64,000 nucleotides of DNA from Dirofilaria immitis (lineage: Eukaryota > Nematoda > Chromadorea > Rhabditida > Onchocercidae). The stretch's first letter is position 1, and the number at the start of each line of letters is the position of its first letter. The position numbers and the translations under genes are program-made. Below, piece after piece: positions 52,929 through 64,000 of the stretch. Under the pieces are notes generated by a model. The model had not been told where the DNA came from, did not search any database, and was given only the letters and a program-made list of their open reading frames with translations. Location of the stretch: assembly GCA_024305405.1 (NCBI GenBank), contig JAKNDB010000109.1, positions 2,666,001 through 2,730,000 on the forward strand, written 5' to 3'.

Positions 52929-55900
52929 ATGTTTGCTCCGTCACGGTCGAATCATGGGACACATGCGACCCATCTTCCTCATCCAAGCCAGTCGAGCGCT
53001 GCGGGGAACTGCAAGCTATTCTCGCAGTTTGGGAAGCTGAGAACGATAATGCCTCCTTCAGTGTCAAACCGTCGCTTATAAGGTTTGCCATCATTTTTAC
53101 GGGATCTAAGAAACGTGTGTTTATTTCTTAAAGAATTTCAAAGTATTCAAGTTATACATATTGCAGCATTCTTTTTTGCATTTCGATCTAAAAGAATATT
53201 GTAGACTATCGGAACTAATAGAAGAAGCAACTGATGATTTCTTAAAGCAAGATCCTGACCCTCTAGATGATCGTCATCCGGCCAAAACATATCCTTCATG
53301 TATTCTCGGCCATTTGCTGAAAGTTATCAGTCGCTGTGAAGAATTCATGAACAAGGTTAAAGGAAATTATATTAAGATGATGAAAATCATACTGGATTTT
53401 GTTGTGAGATTTCTTGCTTGACTTTTCATTTTAAATTCAATGCAGTTGTATTTCTTTTCGATCGAATATCTTCGATTATAACTGTTTTTTCAGCTTCTTG
53501 TGTCTTACTTGATGTCTCGTGACGATATTGAATTGAATATTGCATCTGCAAGACTGTTGCTCAATCTTATCCCCGGTTTAGATTCTGTTGTCTTATCCGT
53601 AAGTTTAAGTATTTATCGTAACTTTCTTTATTGGCACTTCTATATTATGAAAGTTACCCAAGTGTACTTCGAATTTATCATCCGTTGACGTTTTCAATTT
53701 TATTCATGGATGATAATATTTCAGGAACCAGAAGGTCTTATACCGCAACTTTACAGATGGGCGGAAAATGATGCAACTAACTGTTATTTACGGGCATACT
53801 CCTTTGGTTTGCTTGCTGCCGCATTAGATGTGACAAGCGTTGCAAGTAGTCTAAAAATAGAAAATTCTGCTCTTATTCCAATTGCACTGCGACGTTTAAA
53901 GCATTTATTTGTAAGTTATTTTATGCACTGATAATGTTTTTTTATTGTGACATTTTGCATTTGGTGTAATTCAAATCCATCTGCCAGACTTATAGATTAT
54001 TCCTTTGATTCGTTGTTTTTATTGTTATTTTATCTGCTCAAGGAACGAATGGAAAAGGAGAAACAAGAAACTGCGGAAACATCAGAACCGGATAAGGAAA
54101 ATAAGGAGGAAGATGCTGAAGATAATGGTCCATTTACTGGCATTCCCAGGGAAATATTCCATAATGGTGAAAGACCTTCATTAACTGATGTTGGTTGTCC
54201 ATATTTTTAAAAGTAATGCATTAAAAAAAGAAGGAATGAACAAAAAGAAATGAAGATATTAAACGAAATACAGTTTGTATGGAATTTATATGCTGGAATC
54301 TAGAAATTTATTTCATATTGGTAAGAAAAGTATTACTAGGAAATGATTTCCAGTCCGGCACCAATTGCGGTAGCCAAAATAAGGCAGATTGGAATTTAAA
54401 TTATATGTCAATAGTTGTGTCCTCATTAGTTCGCACAATGAGAAATCTTACGAAAGCAAAAATATAATTTAAAAAAGTTCAGTGTTTTAAAAGAGCATAT
54501 TTGTCGTAGATTTTGAAAGAACGTGAAACAATGAAGTGTTCTAGCGAGAAAGCATCAGGACCATCTACAACAGTTGCTACAGTGAATTCCACTGGATCTT
54601 TATTCAGTGAGGAAAGAAAATCCATCTTAAGAATACGGTTTATTTCCATGTTTTTAAAAATGCTTTGTATGTTTTTCTTATAACACAAAATTGTTAAATT
54701 TTTTTAACTTTATGTAATTGCAGTGAACCGATTTACGAAACTTCTACAACCGAAAGCCTAGAGTTGACCGTACCGCCGCGGAAAAGAGCCAAACTGGATA
54801 AGGAACAACGCGTAAATAGTTTTCATAAAGTTTGCACAATCTAGATTTCAGAAGTTATTTTTCTGAATGAATTTTTTGTTTTCACTCAGTTTAATTTATT
54901 TTTCATATTGAAATTTTATTGCATTAGAGACTTGATTTCTCTTCTTGCTACTGTTTTTCATGTTTCCGATCTAAGCAGAAGTTGATTTTTGATTAAATTC
55001 AGTGTCGGCTTGTTTTCCTCATTTTTAATAAACGTTTAGACAGTCCAAAAAAGTATTTTTAATTATTAATGCTATTTTGATTTCTTTGTCTTTAGATCCG
55101 TAGCTCAAGCACAGTATTGTTGGGATCATTTATTGAAGGAAAAATTAACTGTCAGTGGACTGTAATGCAAAAGCGACGTCTTGGGGAATACCGAATCTTT
55201 CCTTTAACAACAGTTATGGAGCAACGCCTAATTATTCAGTATCTTACACCTGTCGGAGAATATCAGGATGTACTTTATTTGCTTTTATTTTCATATAATT
55301 TCCCAGTAATTCAGTTGATTTTTTTGCTGGGTTTACAAAGGCAATAGTTGGTATTATATTGTCATTCTTAAAATAGCGTTACAAACACTCTAGAATTTGC
55401 TATTTTTCATCTTAGGAATTTTATTAATCTAGGGGCAAAAATAGGCTTTTGAAATCATAGCATGCTCTTTAACAATACCCTCAAAAATACGGTTTTTTTC
55501 CTACCATTTCTTAGTTTTGGTAAACCGTCTTGCAAAGAAACTAGTGATCAATTCAAAATACTGTTCCAAAAAAAAAATTAAATAGCACATGATTATTAAG
55601 ATCTTCATGTATTTGGAATAAATTAAGCAGTTCATTCTTAGATTTTTTAAAAGTCTTAAATGCTATATCCTTATTCAAGTCATTGTTTAATGCTCAGTTC
55701 CATCTTATCATTTGTTTTTAGAGTAAATATTCATGTTAGGACCCTTAGATAATACTTTGTATAAATATTTCAGCTTTTAAAAGAAACTTACGAGAATCGT
55801 TCACTGGATCTTGTTTTACGCTATCTAGAAGGCGCTTGCAGTCACGACAGCCGTCTTATTTTTGATGTTTTGAAGGTGTTCTTTAGCTCAAGACAATGAA

Positions 55901-58900
55901 ATTATCGTTTCTAATAAATTTATATTAATTATTAAATTTAAAATCAATTTTCAATCGTAAAAATAAAATTTTTTTCTGAAAAACATTTCCTAAGTTTATT
56001 TGTTTTCTAGTATCTTGCCGGGCTTTTGGTCCATCGTAGACTCGCGTTGGATTTTGTGGCCGCTGGTGGTGTAAATCTTTTGATTCGCATAGAACGTGAT
56101 TCATTGGCATCAGTGGTTGTTGGAACATGTCTGTATTATTTGGCTTATAATGCAGATGCAATGGAAGGTGTTTGCCTTTTGCCGGAACAAACTCTCAATG
56201 AACTCGTCCAGTGAGTTCGCGTAGTTTGCTTTCATTCAGTTGGGATAATACAATTAATACAATCGTTAAGACGCTATGCTAATTTTGTTGTTTGTACTGA
56301 AGTCTCTTTAATTAAACGAAATTAAATCTTATTTTAACTTTCTTTTTTTTTTAATTGGATATATTTGAAATAGTTTAGCGCAGTGAAAATTTCCACGAAG
56401 TTTTCTAGCTTTATTTCCAGCTACGCTCTGTGGCTTTTGGAGCATAGTTATGAAAGTGGTCGCGCTGGCTCGTCAATGTTTTTACTCACGCATTTCAATT
56501 TCGACCTGTACTCGAACGATTTGATGATTATGATGGGCCTCGGCGTTTGTTTAACTATGTAAACAAAGTTTACACACGGTGTAAAATAACTTTTGTTTTC
56601 GAATACTTTATGAATCCATATAATGATAATAGTTCTGCCATCCAGCTTTCATCCGCTTTTTACAATTCAATTCAATTTTATTCTTCCTTGAAGCCTGCAG
56701 GAGAAAAATGCGATCCATGTTAATTTCTCTGATTACGAAGTATTATTTGACAAGTGAATAAATTTGAATCTTAACTTATTTTCGTTATTTTCTTTTTCAT
56801 TCTAGATTTCGACTTTAACCCTCCTGCAAGAAGATTCGGATAACGTTCTTTCTGATGAACATCTCTACACTAGTATGCAAGCTATTCGAAATACTTGCGT
56901 GGCTTTCAGAAGGTATGTTTTTTCATTGTAAAACTTCCCAAATTTTGTTCGATTAGAATAGTTGTTTGAGTAATTGTGTGTACGGTAATTTTCTATCGTT
57001 GATATTAATTATCTAGTTTTTTTTTCTATCTGCTATTTATGCATTTATTGTGATGTTTCAGTTATATGGCTGCCCATATTTTTGTCAAAGTAGAGCATCT
57101 AAAACGAACACATGTATCTCGATTACAATGTCTTCGAGATATTGTGATTCCTTCGTGTGTCCATGGTTTACCGGCTAATAAGGTTGAATACTATAGTTCT
57201 TTAGCTCATCAAATATTATCTTCGCAGAACAGATATTCTAAAATTATCAAGTACTATAACTTTAAAGCTCGCTGTTTTTCCCTATTGCACTTTTTTTCTT
57301 GCAGAAGTTTGTTGCAGGGGATGCATCTCGATGATGAAAATTTGAAAACTTGCGTTTGGATTCTGTTACATACTCTAGGTTTACATTCATCCTGGCGACC
57401 TGTTGAAGAATTGAAACGTTTAGGGTTATTCGCACGATGTATTTCCTTGTTGCTACAGCTAATTCTTGGAATGGTGGTTCGAAAATTGAAATTCTTAAAA
57501 TGTCTCTTGATGTAAGTTGTTTTTGTGTTGGATACTTTAATCTTGCTATCGTTCAATTTAATTATTATTGGTTAGGTTTTTACGCTCAATTGAATCAAGT
57601 AACATTTTTTAATTCATATCGTCTCGGAGACTATTGGAAATGATTTGTAACATTTTTAGAGAAGGAACATATGTTTCTAATACACTTTTTTCTCAATAAA
57701 TCAGTAAATTTCTATTATAATAGCTTGAAATTAAATTAACACTATTCTTTCAAGGTTTTGTGGATGTGTTCTGCCGTGCCTCGGATTCAGATGGATATTT
57801 GTGAGAGCACATTGAAAATACGAGGACAGAATGTTGAATCTATCGGGTAAGCATGTATTTCTTTTAGTTCTTTTAGTTCTTTTAGTACACTTTCTATACA
57901 TCGCTGAAGAAGAAATACGATTGAGATCGTTCAGATGTCATGTGTAGTGCTTTTAATGTGGCGATTTGTTGGTTTTATCATCTTCGAATTTTAGAACAAT
58001 TTTGGAATTCTGTGAAGGTGAAATGGTGGCAGACTCTGAAGTTCAGTTCGCTGCTTTGAGGGTGATAATAAATTGTGTATGTGCCCCACTAGAACGGGTA
58101 AGTTTAAATTCTTTTGGAACATAGGAAGTGTTTTTAGCAATTATGGAAACAACCATCTTTTTTAGCATAGTGGACGGCTGGCTGTATCACCTTCAACCAA
58201 TGACACGATACTACACACTTCTGATTCTCGAATTAGTTGTCGAAGTGTTGGAACACCTTATAAAATACGAAAACAAAGAAAAGCGCAAATGGAATTTTTT
58301 TGGAAAAAATGTGAGTACTGTTCGAAGAAATAATGGAATTATGGTGATTTTTTGATTCCTTATATCCTTTTCCGTCAAAAAATGATCTCATTTTGAGTTG
58401 TGTGCCAAGTTTGAGAGCCGTCCATGCAAGTTAGGTATAACCATCTCTCCATATGTATGGTTTAAAAGCTCTGTACTTGTTATAAGCTCCGAGTTCCAAT
58501 TATGCTAGTATGTCTTAATTATTATATAAAGCATATATACTGAAAATCGAATTTCGGCTTTGTAGTTATGCCTTTTCGAGCAGCGAATGAGTGAAATCGA
58601 AATTGAAATCCGTTTTCACTGTTTGTAGCAGAACTGTTTCGGTTTCATGTCTAAGCGTCATATAAGCCTCGTTGGCTTTATTTTTCCTTATTATAGATCT
58701 TGAAAAAACTATTGTATACAGAAACGCCGATCACGGAAGCGGATGCACTTCGCGGAATTGCATGTCAAGCTCTGAATGGCTTAGCACGTTCCGAAAGTGT
58801 TCGTCAAATTCTTGAAGTAATGCCGCTTATTGCAAACAGCGAACTTTGCGGTACAATTTTAGCTGCGATTTTTTCTCCTAAATTGAAACGGATTTTTGGA

Positions 58901-61900
58901 GTTCTTAAGGAATCATTTCATGTGTATTTTTGATATCTTTCAACTCGTTCAGGTCTGATGCGTGAGCCCGTTCTACAGGAGCGACGTGCCGAACACGCCA
59001 GGTTCTGTGAACAAGCTCATTTGCTGATTGAAAAAATTACCAAAAAGCGAATACATGATTTTCCGAAAGATCTAACAAAGGTATATGTTCTCCTACTGAT
59101 CTAATTCTTTTTTTTTAAGTAACATAGTAATGATAAAACTTGCTATCTTCATGAATCATGTAATGATTGCTGTAAACATATCTTGTGAATATTATAGGAA
59201 AAACTATGGAAATGGCATATCGTTGCTCACACAAAAGTTGTTTACAATGACAAAGAATTATTGCAACTGATATACCAACATCTAATCAAGAAGGGTCTGT
59301 TAAAAACAGCGGACAATTTAAGAGAAGAAGCGAGTTTACCTGATATACCTGCAAGTCGTGTCTCCACTCGTTTGCATTCTATCGGTGCATTGGTAATTTC
59401 ATTTTTCGACATTAAACTCTAATGATTCTTAAAGTTCGTGATTGACGGTAAAGAAATTTTTCAGCCGAAATATTTTGAGAGTACGTTTTCTGATGTCGAT
59501 AGCGATATCATGTCAGGAAAACTTTAACTTTGAGCACCTTTGGTGGCAGCAGTCGGCATCGAAGAAGTGAACGACTAACAGCACTTGATGTTACGTAAGA
59601 TTTTAAGTCAAAATGTCTAACATCGAAACTACATCTTTACACATTTCCTGTACTTTTAGATAATAAAAGATCTTTGTTTTTTTTGTAGTTTATGCTAGTT
59701 GCAAATTCCATTATTAAGTAATAAGCAAAAACAGAATTATATATTGCTAATGAACACTTTGGATAAAGTTTTAACTAACCAACTAAGTTGCATGAAAGTG
59801 GTATTCCATTTTTTCAAAAGACAGCCTTAATATTTTTGTTAGTTTCATACGAATGATATTTTACTGCCAAACATTCGAAGTATGAAAAGTTTATTAAATG
59901 ACTGATTATGTCATAAATGAAATTGCGAAATGTATGCTTAATCCATGCAAATATCCTGTTAAAGGGAGAAAACACATCATTTGATGAACAACAAAACCAG
60001 GTAGCAGATGCTTTATCCTCGACAGCCATATCAAAATCAACAAAATTGTTGAGCATTGCTGGGCGTAAGGTTTTTAGATTTGTTCTAGTAAGTAGTGCGT
60101 ATTTATCACGCTCAAAATTACTCTGTAGGAATAATGCAGAGTAGCTTTTTATTTTTAATCGAATTTTTGATACTGATCACTCAATGTTTCAATAGAAACA
60201 TTTAAAGTACCAAACTTTTCGTGACTTTAGATATTGGCGATATTCTTTATACTTAGCATCTTCCTCTAATATTTTTGTTGTATTTTTGCTTTCTTAGGTC
60301 GTCATTGTGATGGAAGCCTACCAGGAACGTCCTTTATAAGTTGCTGTTCAGCAAACCTTAGAAAACTGGAGGTTATCAACGGCGGTGAAAGTGCTACAAA
60401 TTCTAAATTGTCATCGGCGATGCCAGTCCCTCCGAAAGATCTTGACGAAATAATTGCAGATTTTTTCAGGTATCATTAAACGTAATTTAGTTTCAAAATT
60501 TTGAAGTGAAATAGAATAAAATCATGGAACAAATTATAGTATTTAATTTCTTTTCAGAAAGCAGCATTCGACATGTTGTAATCCGATATCTACATGTCCT
60601 CCCTTCTCACTTTACTAGTATGTTCTACTGATTTATTAATTTTCTTAAAGCAATTGAATAAGCTACAATTTTTAACAAACAACAATTCTTCCAGTAAAAA
60701 ATTCCAAGAAAACACATATATGTTGTTTTTATTGCAGTCCACATCATTGCCCGGAACCGCAACGTAAACGCTTTGCGCCAAAAAATATTGCAAATCGATT
60801 TTTAAGCCGTCCGGTAAATTGTTTCATTGAAATGAGCTCTAAATTTAAATGTATTGGGCGAAAGGAAATGAATTAATTTTAAATACTAATGATTTTAAAT
60901 ACTGTTTTCGATTTTTTCTATAATGCGAATTCGTATATTTTATTGTTTTAAATCCAATATATTTTCATCAATTCTGTCCATGTAGTGATTTTTCAATCGA
61001 TTATACAAAATAGGCATTTTAGCAATTCATTATTTTAGTTAATTTCGTCTGCTTGGAATCGGGAAAGGTTCAGAGAGGACATTCACTTTGCTTTCAGTCG
61101 TTTTCGTCCAGTGCGATCATTTACAGAAAGCGAAGAGACATTTACTTGTTGCAGTTTTTCGGTAATTTTTCCAAGCTTCATAGAATTCAGGACGAAATAT
61201 ATCATTTCGCTTGTTTTTCATTATAATTATATTAAATAATTTTTGTAAATGTCGAAAGACTTTAAACAATTTTTTCAGATTGATGATGAACACATATTAT
61301 TAGGCTCTTATGCTGGTGCTTTGAACTGGTTTAATATACATACCGGTGCCGAGGAATCAAATACTGAGTGTCATCATAGTGCAATCACTGGTATCGAACA
61401 GTCGAAAGTAAATCATTTTGCTATTTCTTTTCAATTTATTGTATATGTGAACATTTAAAACATAGAATTCGATTTCTGTTTTCTACTGTTACTAGCGAAA
61501 TCTTTGAGGATGGCTCACTCTTGCTCACTTCATCAGCGTTTGTGAAGCCACTTTCCTCACTGTGGCGTATTGGTGAAACCCAAGAGCATATGATCAATTT
61601 TCCCGACGAATACTTTGTTGAATTCAATAAAACAGTTCAAGATCGAATCATTGGGACGCAAGGGAATAAAGCAACGGTATTATTTTTAGTTGAAGATTTT
61701 CGCTTATTTTTGAAAGATCGTAATTTTGCAATTACAATTATATGAATTTTAGACTAATTGAATCTCATAATTAAACAGCTGAAACTCATTTCAGATTTAT
61801 GATACGGAAACTGGTCGAGCTGTGGTTCGTCTTTTTGATGACACTTTGGCAAATAACTATACTCGTAACAAGTTTGTTCATTATTTATTCGAAAATAATG

Positions 61901-64000
61901 TTGCATATCCCCGATACAAATGGATATCATTAATTCATTTATCGAGATTTATTCAAGCCTAAATAGTTTCCTAGCTACTTTGCAATTGTAAATATTTTTT
62001 TGATCTTTGAACATATATATATATATATTTTGGACGGCTAAGTAGATTAGCCAACATCTGATGTATGTATGAACTTGATGGTTCTCATATTCTCCATTGT
62101 ATTCTTCCTAATAACGATTTGATGCTTAAATTGAATTTTCCGAGCTGAACATTGTATTGGAAACTTGGTGTAATTAATTATAAACATAAAAACTTCAATA
62201 TATAATTGTACAATGTATTTGAGTATGTATAAAATAAGTTATTATTAAATTTAGGGCAACGTTTGACCCAAGGGATGAGTTAGTTCTGAATGATGGTATA
62301 TTATGGGATCCAAGATTAGGAACAAAAATGGTACACAAATTCGACAAAATGAATGCTGTGAATTGTGGTATGTTCCATCCACGTGGAAATGAAGTTATCA
62401 TAAATTCTGAAGTGGTTCGCTTTTCTTTTGCTTTTTGTTTCGGAATCAATGAAATATGTTTAATAGTAGAAGCATCAACGTATTTATTATACCTATTTTT
62501 GTTTGCATTGATCTGCTGTGTTTAAAATGGATGGGATAGGTGATTTTTTTCTAGACTTATAATCCTTGTTTTAATCTCTGAGTTATTTAAAGTCTTTTGT
62601 AACTTTACAATATGAATTTTCCATTCTCATTTGTTATATGGTAATAGTTTACCATTAGAAATTTTCCAAATGCACCAATTGAATTGAGTATATGTGCTGT
62701 AATTTGTTCTCACTTTGTCTGTGTTATTTTACATCTCGAAAATTTTTGCATATTGATAAGGTAAAATTCGAAATGATGAACTTTTTAAGTCCATATCAAA
62801 TGAAATGGATTAATATAACAATGAAATTTCCAGTGGGACGTGCGTAACTTTAAATTGCTGCATAGCATCAATGCACTCGATCAGTGTAAAATTGTATTTA
62901 GCGGCGGCACAGATGCCATTTACGGATGTATGTTCTTTTACTTTGCTAAAATTTAACTAATTTCGTCTCTTAGTGAAAAGTGGAACTCTTTCTACGATGA
63001 AATGCAAATGAATTTTATGTGTTAAAGTGGTCGGGATTGATTGCAGATAATAGTACTTTTACAATATTTATAAATTTTTCTAGCAGCTTATTTGGATGTA
63101 GAAGAAATAGATGACCGATTTCGTCAAACATTTGCTTGTTCGTTTCGAACTTTCGATTCCACTACCTACAAGGTATAATTTGAAAATTAAACTAGTAATA
63201 ATATTTTCCACTTGTATGCTGAATATATCTCCTGTTTCATCTCAGTATGAGATGAGCTAAAGTGATGTAGAGTGGACTTTTCTCTATCTGTTTTGTTTAT
63301 TTTTATCTTTTAGGAGAATTAACGATGTAATGCTTTGCAGGTAATTACAACAGTGGACGCAAAACGAGCTTTATTTGATTTCTGTGCTGATCACAACGAT
63401 CAGCATATGGCTTTGATTGAAGCTCATGGGAATGCGGACGATTTGTTAGAACTGCGAGAAAATGTTTGTCGTCTCTATGAAGTTGGGAAACGTCGTGAGG
63501 CAGACGAGTGTGATGATGAACAAGTATGTTTCTTTTGTACTTCTTCAAAAAATACGATATTATGGATTATTCCATAAATCTGTACTTTTGAGTATCTGTA
63601 GATCCTTGAATATTTGAAATTAAATTAGTAACTGTTGGGAAGTTAGGTAGAACTGGTACAGATAGTTATGTAACCAAGCATCCATTTTATAATTCTAGCT
63701 AAAAGCTTAGTAATATTGAAAAGTTTTTAAAGGAAGAAACAGGTGACGATAATGAAGATGATGATATAGGATCATCGAGTGAAATGGATACATCGCTTGG
63801 AGATACGACAGCCACTGATTCCTCATCGGAAGAGAATTCTGATGAAGAAAGTGATGAATCTTTATATGAATCAACACATAGTCTTAATGGCAGTTTAAAT
63901 GATGAAGATGAACAGGTTTTTTCTTTTACAAAGTTTAGTAATTAATAATATAATTGGATTGATAATATGATTTCGCTATCTTTAATCAGTGTACCAAATG
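52929..64000 (+). CDS. dcaf-1: DCAF1/VprBP, substrate receptor of CUL4-DDB1 ubiquitin ligase (3' end outside window)
   Basis: A nuclear adaptor presenting substrates to CRL4. The armadillo-like N-terminal half is clear: [33 protein letters not shown] (53245-53310), [14 protein letters not shown] near 55240, [16 protein letters not shown] near 56160, [20 protein letters not shown] near 58720. The LisH region is 59198-59392 ([20 protein letters not shown]), then [14 protein letters not shown] and [18 protein letters not shown]. The WD40 domain (about 61040-63530) carries both DDB1-binding WDxR boxes, WDPR (62304-62315) and WDVR (62834-62845), and [15 protein letters not shown]. An Asp/Glu/Ser-rich acidic stretch follows to the window end. 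The preferred start is ATG 52929, reached only if the GGGG at 53003-53006 lacks one base. Similar breaks: about 56493-56501, 57463-57464, 59518-59521 (one base short) and A6 58304-58309 (one long). Exon phases elsewhere agree, e.g. [11 protein letters not shown] across 53087/53205. Confidence 0.96.
57861..57887 (+). repeat. Short tandem repeat in a dcaf-1 intron
   Basis: Three consecutive 9-bp units cttttagtt (the last with one change) lie just after the donor of the exon ending near 57847. Confidence 0.8.
62013..62028. repeat. Short (AT)n run in a dcaf-1 intron
   Basis: Eight AT units in the intron before the exon that carries the first WDxR box. Confidence 0.9.

Noticed and set aside
1..64000. 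Transposon, viral or bacterial (e.g. Wolbachia-derived) insertion
   Set aside because: No reverse transcriptase, transposase, integrase, terminal repeats or compact bacterial coding were seen.

Overview
The window looks like an AT-rich nematode genome, probably a spirurid/filarial worm. The genes are split into many short exons with TTTCAG-type acceptors. At least two genes have a polypyrimidine-AG acceptor only 0-6 bases before the start ATG, as expected for spliced-leader addition. The recognised proteins are all metazoan regulators. No bacterial, phage or CRISPR features were seen, and no convincing tRNA or rRNA gene.

Layout. (1) 1-2908 (+): C-terminal exons of an unidentified protein with a PDZ-like patch. 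(2) 7359-14884 (+): a TIF1-family protein (RING, B-boxes, coiled coil, PHD, bromodomain). (3) 23476-15898 (-): a MET/RON-like receptor tyrosine kinase (signal peptide, Sema, PSI, IPT-like region, TM, kinase) carrying a decayed copy of its DFG-exon boundary in an intron. (4) 23.5-35.5 kb: gene-poor, with an orphan ORF that has a poly(A) signal (25687-26091) and a possible terminal exon on the minus strand (27961-28089). (5) 35536-42361 (+): a type I membrane Ig/FN3 receptor. (6) 49548 to about 42820 (-): a TRABID/ZRANB1-like protein with three NZF ubiquitin-binding fingers and an OTU domain whose catalytic Cys and His appear replaced. (7) 52929 to the window end (+): DCAF1/VprBP, the substrate receptor of CUL4-DDB1 ubiquitin ligase.

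The genes are not arranged as an operon. TIF1 and the receptor kinase converge, the Ig/FN3 and TRABID-like genes converge, and the TRABID-like gene and dcaf-1 diverge. Ubiquitin biology recurs (RING/TIF1, NZF-OTU, DCAF1), but I see no evidence that they act as one pathway.

Two points deserve most attention. First, the OTU domain looks like a pseudo-deubiquitinase attached to intact ubiquitin-reading fingers. Second, about a dozen single-base frame breaks lie at short homopolymers inside otherwise conserved exons of four genes, almost all restored by adding one base. This looks like homopolymer under-calling in the assembly rather than gene decay, and gene predictors will mis-splice around these sites.
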